Source: Paenibacillus aurantius (GTDB lineage: Bacteria; Bacillota; Bacilli; Paenibacillales; NBRC-103111). Taken from it: DNA of 64,000 nucleotides. The stretch is taken from assembly GCF_032268605.1 (NCBI RefSeq), contig NZ_CP130318.1:1519001-1583000 (forward strand). Reading direction: 5' to 3'. Numbering within the stretch: the first letter of the stretch is position 1; the number at the start of each line of letters is the position of its first letter. The notes below the pieces were generated by a model. That model ran no database searches and had not been told where the DNA came from. It saw only the letters and a list, made by a program, of their open reading frames with translations. Positions 1-8,601 of the stretch are shown one piece after another. The translations under genes and the position numbers were made by a program.

Positions 1-23
1 TGGACGTTCGCGGCAAGTGACAT
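1..23 (-). CDS. Start of an unidentified gene cut by the left window edge
   Basis: On the minus strand an ATG at 23 is preceded by CAGGAGGGAAATCCGC, a strong ribosome binding site at good spacing. Seven codons are open (MSLAANV) before the window ends. It follows psd in the same direction, so it may be cotranscribed with it. Nothing can be said about its function. Confidence 0.4.
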
Positions 24-101
24 GCGGATTTCCCTCCTGAATTTAGAAAAAAGGGAGTGAGCGCCCTCATCCCCTTGAGATTAACCTTATAAAATGAAGC
101 C

Positions 102-893
102 TTATTCCTTCGCGTGCAGGCGGCCGAGCGCTTCGCCCATGCGCACCTTGCTGCCGACATCCAGATCGTCCCGGGCATCGAATGTGCCGTTCTCCATCAG
201 AAGGACGACGGTGGAGCCGAATTCAAAATAGGCGAGATCGTCCCCGATCTGCAGGGTATCCCCGAGACCTTCGACGTATTGAATGCTGCTTACATTCATC
301 GCCCCGACTTTGACTACGGCCGTTTCGCCGAATTCGTTGTGCAGGTAGGTTACGAGTCGTTCGTTGCGGCTCAGCACCCGCTTCATATGGCGCAGGCCGA
401 ACTCGTTGACGGGATATACCTTCCCGGGGATATGCTCCTTCTCGATAATCCGGCCCGTCACCGGAGAATGAATCCGGTGGTAATCCGTGGGGCTCAAATA
501 GAGCACGAAATAAAAGCCGTCCTTATAATTAACGGTGCGGGGGGATTGGTTGAGCAGCTCATCGACTGTATAATCCTGCCCCTTGATATTAAACAGCTGG
601 CCTGTCCGGATTTCGCCCATGCCGGTAATGAGGGCATCCACCGGACTGACGAGCACGGAGGCGGTCAGGTCGATCGGACGGAGCCCCTGCTTCAGGCGCC
701 GGGTGAAAAAGTCGTTAAGCGACTTGTATTCGGAAACCGGCTTTTCGGCATCTTCGATCCGAATTCCGTATGTCTTGGCAAACCAGGGGATAAGGCGCCG
801 GCTGGCTCCGGATTTGGCGAAGACCCCGGTCAATTGGGAAACCGATTTGCGTGAGGACAGCTCGGTCAGCAGCCGAAAAAAACGCTTGGCCAT
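102..893 (-). CDS. psd: Phosphatidylserine decarboxylase proenzyme
   Basis: This enzyme decarboxylates phosphatidylserine to phosphatidylethanolamine at the membrane. The 263-residue protein has the family's ordinary bacterial length. The motif FGST lies near residue 227. In this family the proenzyme cleaves itself before the serine of an LGST-type motif, leaving a pyruvoyl group on the alpha chain; here the leading Leu is Phe. The conserved HRIHSPVTG block is present about residue 140. The frame stays open upstream to 980, but the ATG at 893 has GGAACAGGAG seven to ten bases before it and gives the usual N-terminus (MAKRFFR). No pssA partner is visible inside the window. Confidence 0.93.
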   Translation of the reverse strand: MAKRFFRLLTELSSRKSVSQLTGVFAKSGASRRLIPWFAKTYGIRIEDAEKPVSEYKSLNDFFTRRLKQGLRPIDLTASVLVSPVDALITGMGEIRTGQLFNIKGQDYTVDELLNQSPRTVNYKDGFYFVLYLSPTDYHRIHSPVTGRIIEKEHIPGKVYPVNEFGLRHMKRVLSRNERLVTYLHNEFGETAVVKVGAMNVSSIQYVEGLGDTLQIGDDLAYFEFGSTVVLLMENGTFDARDDLDVGSKVRMGEALGRLHAKE

Positions 894-1064
894 GTAGTCA
901 GTTCTCCTGTTCCGTCTGTAAATGAAAGGTCTATCGAATATCTTGACACAGAACCGCCGCCAAATCAACAAAAACGGCAATTCTTTAGCCCTTTTCGCAG
1001 AAGGAAATAAGCGGGAGGACGCAGTCGGCTACCCCCGGTGAACCGGACGGGATGCAAAATCTCC

Positions 1065-1094
1065 TTGCGTACCAGGGGGAGATTGGTGTATGGT
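1065..1094 (+). promoter_or_regulatory. Possible promoter of the thiamin salvage operon
   Basis: TTGCGT (1065-1070) and TATGGT (1089-1094) are separated by 18 bases and would start transcription just before the TPP riboswitch. Both boxes match the vegetative consensus only partly, so this is an inference from position. Confidence 0.35.
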
Positions 1095-1110
1095 GATATC
1101 AAATGAATAG

Positions 1111-1202
1111 GGAATGCGGGGGCTTGATGAAGTCAGGCTGAGAGTGCGACCGGGTGTCGCTGACCGTTAATCTGAACTGGATAATGCCAGCGTAGAGAAT
1201 TC
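1111..1202 (+). promoter_or_regulatory. TPP riboswitch (THI element)
   Basis: The conserved aptamer core is readable: CTGAGA at 1138-1143 and GGATAATGCCAGCGTAGAGA at about 1179-1198. The closing P1 helix is GAAT (1112-1115) with ATTC (1199-1202). It lies directly upstream of tenA and the ThiZXY transporter. Binding of thiamin pyrophosphate should lower expression of the operon, most likely through the intrinsic terminator at 1227-1254. Confidence 0.95.
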
Positions 1203-1226
1203 GACGTGTGCCTGCACATGCCTTGT

Positions 1227-1254
1227 GGTCTGCGATTATCCGCGGGCCTTTTTT
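1227..1254 (+). terminator. Intrinsic terminator of the TPP riboswitch
   Basis: GGTCTGCG (1227-1234) pairs with CGCGGGCC (1241-1248), allowing G-U pairs, around the loop ATTATC. Six T follow at once (1249-1254). It sits 25 bases after the aptamer and 66 bases before the tenA start, where an expression platform is expected. Confidence 0.85.
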
Positions 1255-1319
1255 GCATTGGCCTGCATGTGAACCTCGCCTTTCGGCTGTTCATTACTAT
1301 ACGTCAGGGGGAACCGCGA

Positions 1320-1985
1320 ATGGAGAACTTTACGGACAGGCTGTACGCCGCAGCCCGGCCCATCTGGCAGGAAAGCCATCACCATGCCTTCCTGTATGAA
1401 CTAAGAGAAGGGACCCTGGCTCCGGACCGGTTCGCCTTCTACCTGTGCCAGGATTATGTGTATCTGCTGGACTATGCGAAGCTTTTTGCCCTCGGGATCG
1501 TGAAGGCGGAGGAGGAAGCGGACATGGCCTGGTTCGCCGAGCTGGTGCACTCGACCCTGCACGGGGAGATGGATGCCCACCGCCGGCTGGCTTCCTCCTT
1601 CGGTATAACACGGGCGAAGCTCGAGAACACGAAGCCTTCGGCGGTTACGCTCGGCTACACCGGGTATATGCTGGGGGTGGCGGAGAAGGGCTCCCTCGCC
1701 GACCTGGTGGCGGTCTTATTGCCCTGCATGTGGAGCTACCGGGAAGTGGGCGTCCTGTTCAAGGACTATCCCGGGGCCCTGGATCATCCTCTCTATGGAG
1801 AATGGATTCTAACCTACGCTTCCGAGGAGTTCGGCAAGATCACGGACTGGCTTATCGACCGGATGAATCGGCTGGCCCAGGGGCTGCCTGAACCGGCGCT
1901 CCGGAGGTTGGAGGAGCTCTTCGTAACGGCTTCGCGGTATGAATACCGGTTCTGGGACATGGCTTACAAGAAAGAGATGTGGTAA
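1320..1985 (+). CDS. tenA: TenA-family aminopyrimidine aminohydrolase (thiaminase II)
   Basis: TenA hydrolyses aminopyrimidines from degraded thiamin to HMP for salvage. The 221-residue protein is close to the length of B. subtilis TenA. Residues expected at the active site are visible: Asp45 in LCQDYVYL and the nucleophile Cys136 in LLPCMWSY. The frame is open from 1206, but that part overlaps the riboswitch terminator; the ATG at 1320 has GGGGGAACC before it and gives the family N-terminus. The ABC transporter ATPase gene follows after three bases. Placement behind a TPP riboswitch and before a ThiY-type binding protein fits the TenA-ThiXYZ salvage route known from Bacillus halodurans. Confidence 0.93.
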   Translation: MENFTDRLYAAARPIWQESHHHAFLYELREGTLAPDRFAFYLCQDYVYLLDYAKLFALGIVKAEEEADMAWFAELVHSTLHGEMDAHRRLASSFGITRAKLENTKPSAVTLGYTGYMLGVAEKGSLADLVAVLLPCMWSYREVGVLFKDYPGALDHPLYGEWILTYASEEFGKITDWLIDRMNRLAQGLPEPALRRLEELFVTASRYEYRFWDMAYKKEMW

Positions 1986-1988
1986 CGA

Positions 1989-2915
1989 ATGAAAGAACCG
2001 ATTCTGTCGGTGGAGGGGGTAAGCTACCGCTTTCCCCCGGCACCGGCGCTGATAGATAACCTCTCGTTCGAGGTGGAGGCCAACGAGTTCGTCTCGCTGC
2101 TCGGCCCAAGCGGCACGGGCAAGAGCACCGTGTTCCGCCTCCTCTCCGGCCTGCTTGAGCCGGACAGCGGCGGCATCACGCTCCGCGGCCGCGCGGGCAC
2201 GGCCATCGCCGGCCCGCCTGCCGCTGGCGGCGCGACCGGGTCCGCCCCGGCGCAGGCTTCCGCCGGGCGGCAGGCGGCCCGCTCGGGTGCCGCTGCGGCA
2301 CCGCCTGCCGGCCTGCTCGGCCGCGTCGGCTACATGCCGCAGAACGCGGCTCTGCTGCCGTGGCGCACCGTGCTGCAGAACGCGGCGCTCGCGCTCGAGC
2401 TGAAGGGCGTCCCGCGCCGGGAGGCGGAACGCCGTGTGCGGGAGCTGCTGCCAGCGTTCGGCCTTGCCGGAACGGAAGGCCGGCTCCCGCACGAGCTCTC
2501 GGGCGGCATGCGGCAGCGCGTCGCGTTCCTACGGGCGGTGCTGGGCGGCACCGAGCTGCTTCTGCTCGACGAGCCGTTCAGCGCCCTCGACGCGATGACG
2601 CGGGTCGGGATGCAGGAGTGGCTCCTCGCCATGTGGGAGAAGCACCGGCAGACGGTGCTGTTCATCACCCACGATATCGAGGAGGCGCTGCTCCTGTCCG
2701 ACCGCGTGCTGCTCGTCGAGGAGACGCCGATCCGGCGTCTGCACGAGGTGCGGGTGCCGCTGCCGCGTCCGCGCACCTACGAGACGACGCTCGACCCGGC
2801 CTTCGTCGAGCTTAAGAAGCAGGTGCTGCAGCGGCTTCGCGGCACCGGGCCGGACGGCGTCGGCTCCGGCAGCCAGCCGGTCCGCTCGGGCACCGAAGGA
2901 GGCGAAGACCGATGA
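1989..2915 (+). CDS. thiZ: ABC transporter ATP-binding protein, thiamin-precursor uptake (ThiZ)
   Basis: This is the ATPase of an importer for formylaminopyrimidine-type thiamin precursors. Visible motifs: Walker A GPSGTGKST (39-47), Q-loop Gln118 (YMPQNA), signature LSGGMRQR (170-177), Walker B LLLLDEP (Asp194, Glu195), and the H-loop FITHDIEE near 227. It is of the nitrate/taurine/ThiZ type with LLPWRTV after the Q-loop. An Ala/Gly/Pro-rich segment at residues 68-108 lies between Walker A and the Q-loop and looks like a local expansion. The gene begins three bases after tenA and overlaps the permease gene by four bases. Confidence 0.88.
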   Translation: MKEPILSVEGVSYRFPPAPALIDNLSFEVEANEFVSLLGPSGTGKSTVFRLLSGLLEPDSGGITLRGRAGTAIAGPPAAGGATGSAPAQASAGRQAARSGAAAAPPAGLLGRVGYMPQNAALLPWRTVLQNAALALELKGVPRREAERRVRELLPAFGLAGTEGRLPHELSGGMRQRVAFLRAVLGGTELLLLDEPFSALDAMTRVGMQEWLLAMWEKHRQTVLFITHDIEEALLLSDRVLLVEETPIRRLHEVRVPLPRPRTYETTLDPAFVELKKQVLQRLRGTGPDGVGSGSQPVRSGTEGGEDR

Positions 2916-3655
2916 TCCGGCGCAACGGACCGGCCCTGCTCTTCCTCGTGCTGCTAGCGTTGGCGTGGGAGGCGGCGGCCGTCGTCTTCCGCATCCCGCA
3001 CTTCATCCTGCCCCGGCCCTCCGGCGTTCTCGCCGCCCTGTGGGACCAGCGGGACGTGCTCCTTAAGCATTCCGTGGTCACCCTTCGGGAGGCGCTCGCG
3101 GGTCTCGCCCTCTCCGTCCTCTTCGGAGTGACGGTGGCGGCCTGGATTCACAGCTCCAAGCTGGCCCGGCGGGCCGTCTACCCGCTCGTGGTCATCTCCC
3201 AGACGATTCCGATCGTGGCGTTGTCGCCCGTCATGGTGATGTGGTTCGGCTACACGATCTGGAGCAAAATCGCCGTCGTCATCCTCTTCACCTTCTTCCC
3301 GGTCACCGTCAATACGGTGGACGGCTTGCGGACGGTCGATCCGGACCTCCGCGATCTGATGAAGACGATGGGGGCGCGAAAGCGGGACCTGTTCCTGAAG
3401 CTGCAGGTTCCTTCGGCCCTGCCGGGCTTCTTCACCGGGTTCAAAATGGCCGCCGCCTTCAGCGTAGTCGGAGCGACCATCGGGGAGTGGCTCGGAGCCG
3501 AGGCGGGACTCGGCATGTTCAGCAAGCGGGCGTCCAATATGCTGCGGGCGGAGCAGGTGTTTGCGGCCATTCTCCTGCTCTCCGTCATGGGGCTGCTGCT
3601 CTTCCTTCTCGCCTGGGCGCTGGAGGCCCGGCTGACGAAGCGTATGCGGCGTTAG
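2912..3655 (+). CDS. thiX: ABC transporter permease, thiamin-precursor uptake (ThiX)
   Basis: A 247-residue integral membrane protein with about six hydrophobic segments. The cytoplasmic EAA-type loop that contacts the ATPase is seen around LMKTMGARKRDLFLK and the following LPGFFTGFK. It belongs to the binding-protein-dependent permeases of the nitrate/sulfonate/ThiX group. Its ATG overlaps the TGA of the ATPase gene (ATGA), with GGAGGC upstream. It is followed by the binding-protein gene, giving the order tenA-thiZ-thiX-thiY under one riboswitch. Confidence 0.88.
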   Translation: MIRRNGPALLFLVLLALAWEAAAVVFRIPHFILPRPSGVLAALWDQRDVLLKHSVVTLREALAGLALSVLFGVTVAAWIHSSKLARRAVYPLVVISQTIPIVALSPVMVMWFGYTIWSKIAVVILFTFFPVTVNTVDGLRTVDPDLRDLMKTMGARKRDLFLKLQVPSALPGFFTGFKMAAAFSVVGATIGEWLGAEAGLGMFSKRASNMLRAEQVFAAILLLSVMGLLLFLLAWALEARLTKRMRR

Positions 3656-3709
3656 AATCAGCGGAATACGGCAAAGACAATAGAAACCATACAAAGTGGA
3701 GGGTTACCC

Positions 3710-4741
3710 ATGAGAAAAAATTTACAAAAAGCAGGCTCGCTCCTGCTGGCCGGCGTGCTGGCCTTAGGCCTGGCGGCCTGCGCCAAGAAGGAGGAGCCGG
3801 CGGCTTCCGGAACGCCTGCCGGAAAGCCGGCCGATAAGCCGCTGACGGAGCTGACGGTCCTGCTCGACTGGTATCCGAATGCGGTTCACAGCTTCCTGTT
3901 TGCGGCGGAGGAGCAGGGCTACTTCAAGGAAGCCGGACTGAAGGTTAACCTGCAGACCCCGGCCGACACGAACGATGCGCTTAAGCTGCTCGCTGCCGAC
4001 AAGGCCGATCTTGCCATCAGCTACCAGATGCAGGTGGCGCTGTCGCGCGCCGAGGGCATTCCGATCGTCTCCGTCGCCTCCATCGTCCGCCATCCGCTGA
4101 ATCAGGTATTCGCAAGCGAGAAGAGCGGGATCAAGTCCGCCAAGGACCTGGCCGGGCATAAAGTCGGCTACCCGTCCTTCCCGATTGACCAGGATAAAGT
4201 GACCACCATGGTGAAGGCGGACGGGGGAGACCCGTCCAAGGTTCAATTCATCGACGTGGGCTACGACCTCATCCCGGCCATGACCACCGGCAAGGTTGAC
4301 GCCATTATCGGCGGCTACATCAACCATGAGAAGCTGCTCCTCGAGAAAGAGGGCATCAAGCTGGTGGCCCTCGACCCGGCCAAGTTCGGGGTGCCGGACT
4401 ATTACGAGCTTGTGCTCACGGCGAGCGAGAATGGGCTCAAATCCAAGGGCGATGCCATCAAGGCTTTCTGGCAGGCGGCCCGCAAAGGGCAGGAGTACAC
4501 GGCCAAAAATCCGGACAAAGCCCTAAAGACCGTGCTCGACAAGCAAAACAAGGAATTCGAGCTGGATCCCGAGATCGAGAAGAAGAGCCTCCAGGTGCTT
4601 CTTCCGCTTATGGACAACGGCAAGGACAAATTCGGCTCCCAGACCGAAGCCTCCTGGCAGTCGGTCATCGACTGGATGAAGAAGAACGGCAGCCTGAAGG
4701 GGGACGTGAAGGCAGCCGACGCCTTCCGCAATTTGGAATAG
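3710..4741 (+). CDS. thiY: Thiamin-precursor-binding lipoprotein (ThiY, NMT1/THI5-like)
   Basis: A 343-residue extracytoplasmic binding protein anchored as a lipoprotein: signal sequence LLLAGVLALGLAAC with the lipobox cysteine at residue 24. The mature part starts with LTVLLDWYPNAVHSFLF and GYFKEAGL, typical of the NMT1/THI5-like fold shared with yeast HMP synthase and ThiY. From the operon it should deliver formylaminopyrimidine or a related thiamin breakdown product to ThiX and ThiZ. GGAGG precedes the ATG. A terminator follows at 4757-4790. Confidence 0.88.
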   Translation: MRKNLQKAGSLLLAGVLALGLAACAKKEEPAASGTPAGKPADKPLTELTVLLDWYPNAVHSFLFAAEEQGYFKEAGLKVNLQTPADTNDALKLLAADKADLAISYQMQVALSRAEGIPIVSVASIVRHPLNQVFASEKSGIKSAKDLAGHKVGYPSFPIDQDKVTTMVKADGGDPSKVQFIDVGYDLIPAMTTGKVDAIIGGYINHEKLLLEKEGIKLVALDPAKFGVPDYYELVLTASENGLKSKGDAIKAFWQAARKGQEYTAKNPDKALKTVLDKQNKEFELDPEIEKKSLQVLLPLMDNGKDKFGSQTEASWQSVIDWMKKNGSLKGDVKAADAFRNLE

Positions 4742-4756
4742 TATTAAACGTGTCAG

Positions 4757-4790
4757 AAGCCGGAGGCCCGCAAGGGGTTCCGGTTTTTTT
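4757..4790 (+). terminator. Intrinsic terminator after thiY
   Basis: AAGCCGGA (4757-4764) pairs with TCCGGTTT (4779-4786, including G-U) and is followed by a run of T. It closes the tenA-thiZXY operon. Confidence 0.8.
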
Positions 4791-4871
4791 GTTTTTCCCA
4801 TAGGTAATTGCCCAGGCATGCCCATTTTGGAGTCGGTTAGACAGACCTACAGGTCGTTCTTGTGCCTTTGC

Positions 4872-4880
4872 CATATCATA
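4872..4880 (+). promoter_or_regulatory. Sigma-K-like -10 element before the UDP-sugar operon
   Basis: CATATCATA matches the sporulation sigma-K -10 consensus CATANNNTA. I see no AC-type -35 box 16-17 bases upstream, so it is weaker than the one at 9954-9982. If real, transcription would begin near 4887 and favour the ATG at 4925 as the first start codon. Confidence 0.35.
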
Positions 4881-4924
4881 ATGGACGGAGGTACTATTCC
4901 TTAATGCACAGCGGGGTGAGTAAC

Positions 4925-5899
4925 ATGAGAAAGGTCGTCCTTACCGGGGCCGCCGGTTTTTTGGGCTATCATTTGGCGGTGCAGCTGCTTAAGGAAGGCT
5001 GCGTTGTGATCGGGTTGGATAATCTGTCTACCGGACAAAAAGACAATATCAAGAAATTAAAAAGATCGGAACGGTTTCTGTTTATTCAGGGGGACGCCGC
5101 CTCGCCTATGGTTATGGATCTGCCGGAGCTTCAACGGGCTGATGAAATTTATCATCTGGCGTCTCCGGCATCGCCGAAGTTCTACCAAAGCCATCCCCTG
5201 GAAACGATCGAGGTGAATACGAGGGGAACCTTCCATATGCTGGAGCTGTGCCGTAGAAACAAGGCAAAGCTATTGTATACCAGTACCAGTGAAGCTTACG
5301 GAGACCCGGCCGTTCATCCCCAATCCGAAACCTATCGGGGAAACGTCAATACGTGGGGACCCCGGGCCTGCTACGACGAAGCCAAAAGACTGGGAGAGAC
5401 CTACTGCTACGAGTACTTTACGAAGTTCGGGGTACCGGTCAAGGTGGCAAGAATTTTTAACACTTATTCGGCAGGGCTTCGCAATGACGACGGAAGAGTC
5501 ATTTCCAATTTCGTCACCCAGGCTTTAACCGGACAGGATATCACGGTGTATGGGGACGGGTCTCAGACCCGGTCCTTCTGCTATGTGGATGACACGGTAA
5601 GGGGGCTGATGCTCATGATGAGGGAATCCAAGGCCGACGGTGAAATCCTAAACATCGGCAATCCGGAAGAATACACCATCCTGGAGGTTGCCCGGAAAGT
5701 CAAACAGGTAAGCGGCTCGGAAAGCCGTATTGTTTATCAGGACCTGCCTAAAGATGACCCCATGCAGCGGCGTCCCGATATAACGAAGGCCCGGCAGGTG
5801 CTTGGCTGGAGCCCTCTTGTCCCTTTGGAGGAAGGATTGAAGCGGACGATCCAGGCTTATTCCCAACTCCTTCGAGGAAAAAGGCAGGGGGAGCTATGA
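4925..5899 (+). CDS. NAD-dependent UDP-glucuronate decarboxylase-like enzyme
   Basis: An extended short-chain dehydrogenase of 324 residues that should convert UDP-glucuronate to UDP-xylose or a related sugar. The NAD-binding motif TGAAGFLG is at residues 7-14. The active-site pair YDEAK (Tyr150, Lys154) follows the block TSTSEAYGDP and the phrase YRGNVNTWGPRACYDE, which is close to known UXS enzymes. The next gene supplies UDP-glucuronate and overlaps by four bases, so substrate and enzyme are encoded together. An alternative in-frame ATG at 4904 has GGAGGT 11 bases upstream; I prefer 4925 (GGGGTG at good spacing) because it starts the Rossmann fold as usual. Confidence 0.85.
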   Translation: MRKVVLTGAAGFLGYHLAVQLLKEGCVVIGLDNLSTGQKDNIKKLKRSERFLFIQGDAASPMVMDLPELQRADEIYHLASPASPKFYQSHPLETIEVNTRGTFHMLELCRRNKAKLLYTSTSEAYGDPAVHPQSETYRGNVNTWGPRACYDEAKRLGETYCYEYFTKFGVPVKVARIFNTYSAGLRNDDGRVISNFVTQALTGQDITVYGDGSQTRSFCYVDDTVRGLMLMMRESKADGEILNIGNPEEYTILEVARKVKQVSGSESRIVYQDLPKDDPMQRRPDITKARQVLGWSPLVPLEEGLKRTIQAYSQLLRGKRQGEL

Positions 5900-7257
5900 A
5901 CATCGTTTGTATCGGCGCAGGCTACGTGGGAAGCGTCACCGCCGCCGCTTTCGCTGTTCTGGGCCATACCGTCACCGTTATCGACTTGGACCCCCGGAAG
6001 ATAGAGGCCATACGTGCCGGAACGAGCCCGATTTATGAGCCGGGTCTGCAGGAGCTTCTGCATGAATGCGCGGGAACGACCTTGTTTGCGTCTCACGATT
6101 ACGACGCGGTAGGCCGTGCCTCGGTTGTGTTCATCTGCGTCGGAACCCCATCCAAAGCCGATTTAACGGCGGATTTGAGCTACGTCAAGGAAGCGGCCAG
6201 GACCATAGGCAGACATTTGAATCCGGATCATTACACGGTAATTGTTAACAAGTCAACCGTGCCGGTGGGAACAGCCGACCTGGTAAGTTCTCTTATCGAA
6301 GAGACGTCAGGGCTGACATCCGGAAAGGACTTCGATGTCGTGAGCAATCCGGAATTTTTACGGGAAGGGTATGCCGTGGAGGATGTTTTTTACCCCGACC
6401 GGATCATCATTGGCACCGATAGCAGCAGGGCCAAGACGGTCATGAGGTCGCTTTATGGACCCGTCCTGAATAGGGAAGGGTATGAAATGCTGAGAGGAGC
6501 GGTCCCTGCACCGGGTACCCGTCCTCCCGCAGTATGGTTCGAATCGGGCACCAAAAGCGCCGAGCTCATCAAATATGCCTCCAATGCCTTCCTGGCCGTC
6601 AAGATCAGCTACATCAACGAAATGGCGCGTTTATGTGAAACCTTGGGTGCCGATGTCACGGACGTCGCGAAAGGAATGGGGCTGGACAGCCGGATCGGAC
6701 ATAAATTTCTTGAGGTTTCCAGCGGCTGGAGCGGAAGCTGCTTTCCGAAGGATACAGCCGAGCTTCTTGCCACAAGCCGCAAATACGGATGCGAGCAATC
6801 GATCACAGCGGCTGCCGTGGAAGCCAATGACCGCATGCTTCTTTACTGCGTAAGCAAGGTTCAGTCCCGGTTGAAATCCCTGCCGGGTAAAACGGTCGGC
6901 CTTCTCGGCCTTACGTTCAAGCCGAATACGGATGATGCCCGGCAGACGCAGGCTCAGGTCATGGCCCGGCAGCTGGAGAGCTTGGGGGCCAGGGTCAAAG
7001 TCCATGATCCCCAGGGGATGGAAATGTTCAGAAGGCTCAATCCGGATCTCGCCGTGGAATACTGCGAAAGCCCGGAGCAGGTCTTGGCAGGCGCGGACGC
7101 CGCCGTCCTTCTCACCCACTGGGATTGTTACCTGGCGATGGACTGGGAATCGGCCCGGCCGGCGATGAAGGTTCCCTATTTGCTGGATACCCGAAATGTT
7201 CTGGATTCCCGGAAAATGCTTCAATGGGGTTATGTATATGAAGGGCTCGGGAAGTAA
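5896..7257 (+). CDS. ugd: UDP-glucose 6-dehydrogenase
   Basis: Oxidises UDP-glucose to UDP-glucuronate with two NAD+. At 453 residues it has normal length for the Ugd/TuaD family. Seen: the N-terminal dinucleotide motif GAGYVGS (7-13), the substrate-binding Lys226 in ELIKYASN, and the catalytic Cys282 in GSCFPKD. The C-terminal UDP-binding domain contains LGLTFKPNTDD. The start ATG overlaps the TGA of the decarboxylase gene, so the two are translationally coupled. A bidirectional terminator follows at 7296-7332. Confidence 0.95.
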   Translation: MNIVCIGAGYVGSVTAAAFAVLGHTVTVIDLDPRKIEAIRAGTSPIYEPGLQELLHECAGTTLFASHDYDAVGRASVVFICVGTPSKADLTADLSYVKEAARTIGRHLNPDHYTVIVNKSTVPVGTADLVSSLIEETSGLTSGKDFDVVSNPEFLREGYAVEDVFYPDRIIIGTDSSRAKTVMRSLYGPVLNREGYEMLRGAVPAPGTRPPAVWFESGTKSAELIKYASNAFLAVKISYINEMARLCETLGADVTDVAKGMGLDSRIGHKFLEVSSGWSGSCFPKDTAELLATSRKYGCEQSITAAAVEANDRMLLYCVSKVQSRLKSLPGKTVGLLGLTFKPNTDDARQTQAQVMARQLESLGARVKVHDPQGMEMFRRLNPDLAVEYCESPEQVLAGADAAVLLTHWDCYLAMDWESARPAMKVPYLLDTRNVLDSRKMLQWGYVYEGLGK

Positions 7258-7295
7258 CAAGAGGTAATGAGATTGCTTGGTTCGGCATGTAACTC

Positions 7296-7332
7296 AAAAA
7301 AATGGCTCGGAGTTTCCTCCAAGCCATTTTTT
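7296..7332. terminator. Bidirectional terminator between convergent operons
   Basis: AAAAAATGGCT and AGCCATTTTTT flank an inner GGAG/CTCC stem. A and T runs lie on both sides, so it can stop transcription from the plus-strand ugd operon and the minus-strand glycosyltransferase operon. Confidence 0.85.
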
Positions 7333-7372
7333 CTTTTTATTTTCGTATAAGCGGGGCCATGCCGATTCTGAT

Positions 7373-8590
7373 CTATAGACGAAGGAGGATACCGAAAACA
7401 GCCGCCAGCTGCTTATAGTCCCCTGTACGGCTTAACGCTTTTCTTTCAGCGCTCAGCTTCTCCAGAAGCTTAGGTTTTTTTTTGTTGGAGAACAACAGGG
7501 AGCCCGTCACCTTACGGCCCCGGGCTCTTTTAATAAGCAGGGTATGGAGAGCCCGGACAAAACGGTCCCTGAATAAGCGGAAGGAATCCGGGAACCGGTC
7601 TTTCAAATGGTAATATTCCTGTATCGTCCGGTTGATCTCAAAATAATTTATTTTTCCCATTTGATGAAGGGCGATCAGGGCGATTCCTAGGTCATGGTGC
7701 TTCTCATAAAATTTCAATAAATTTCCGGTAAGCTGGGCCTTGCGGGCGGACTCCGAAAAAGGATGCTCCTGGTGGTAACACACGATCCCTTCACCGGCAT
7801 AGAAGCGGGCGCCGTTCTGGAATAGACGGAAGCCGAGCTCCCAGTCCTCAAAGCCATAGCCCTGGAAATTCTCATCGAAATAACCGGCTTTCTCCACTAA
7901 TGCTTTCTTTACCGAAATGTTCCCTGTAAGAAAACCGATCCAAGGCAGATGAAAACCTTTTAACTCCGGACCAAAATGGGCGAGGACATGCTTTTTGTAG
8001 TAGAACGACTTCTCGAACGACAATTTTTTATACTGCCCGGAATCGATATGCGCGAGCCTGACCAGCTGTTTGGGCCGGCCACTTCGCTTTATATATCGCT
8101 TCAAAGTACGGGCGGTCGTGCAGTGCTTCCGAATCGATGGCCATTTCCGTACTATCCGTCTGCAGTGTTTGAACTGGCTATACTTGAAAGAAGGGGAAAG
8201 AATGGAGTAAAGGCCTCGGAAGCCGGTAAACACACCCGTTACGACCAGGTTATCGGCTCCCTCCTGATATTTCATATGATTGGCGACAAAATCCGGCTCC
8301 ACAATCATTTCGGCGTCCAGGAAGATGAGCAGGGGAGCGCTTGCCGCATGAATTCCCCGGTTTCGGGAGGCGGAGCGTCCGGTATTGGAGTCGCTGCGGA
8401 GACACTGCAAAAAATAGGCAGGGTAATAGCCTTGCAGACTCTCTAACGTTCCATCGGTTGACCCGTCATCGACCAGAATAACCTCCATTCTGGAAAGGTC
8501 GAAGGTTTGCTTCTCGAGAGAATGCAGGGTTAACCTAACCTCCGTTTTTTTGTTGTAAGTCGGGATGATAATGCTGACGTCGAAGGTCAT
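7373..8590 (-). CDS. Glycosyltransferase family 2 protein
   Basis: A 405-residue inverting GT-A glycosyltransferase. The N-terminal domain begins DVSIIIPTYN, with VDDGSTDGT for nucleotide-sugar binding and a DxD-like FLDAEM. A second motif block, GYGFEDWELGFRLF followed by YHQEHP, is of the galactosyltransferase-C type and supplies catalytic acidic residues. The C-terminal hundred residues are basic and unassigned. It starts 11 bases after the stop of the paralogous upstream gene. Donor and acceptor are unknown. The adjacent UDP-glucuronate and UDP-xylose genes make those sugars possible donors. It may resemble the B. subtilis spore-polysaccharide GT2 enzymes such as YfnE. Confidence 0.85.
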   Translation of the reverse strand: MTFDVSIIIPTYNKKTEVRLTLHSLEKQTFDLSRMEVILVDDGSTDGTLESLQGYYPAYFLQCLRSDSNTGRSASRNRGIHAASAPLLIFLDAEMIVEPDFVANHMKYQEGADNLVVTGVFTGFRGLYSILSPSFKYSQFKHCRRIVRKWPSIRKHCTTARTLKRYIKRSGRPKQLVRLAHIDSGQYKKLSFEKSFYYKKHVLAHFGPELKGFHLPWIGFLTGNISVKKALVEKAGYFDENFQGYGFEDWELGFRLFQNGARFYAGEGIVCYHQEHPFSESARKAQLTGNLLKFYEKHHDLGIALIALHQMGKINYFEINRTIQEYYHLKDRFPDSFRLFRDRFVRALHTLLIKRARGRKVTGSLLFSNKKKPKLLEKLSAERKALSRTGDYKQLAAVFGILLRL

Positions 8591-8601
8591 TCTCTAATCA
8601 C

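Noticed and set aside
114-854. Open frame opposite psd
   Set aside because: The minus strand has clear psd motifs and a good ribosome site; the plus-strand frame has neither.
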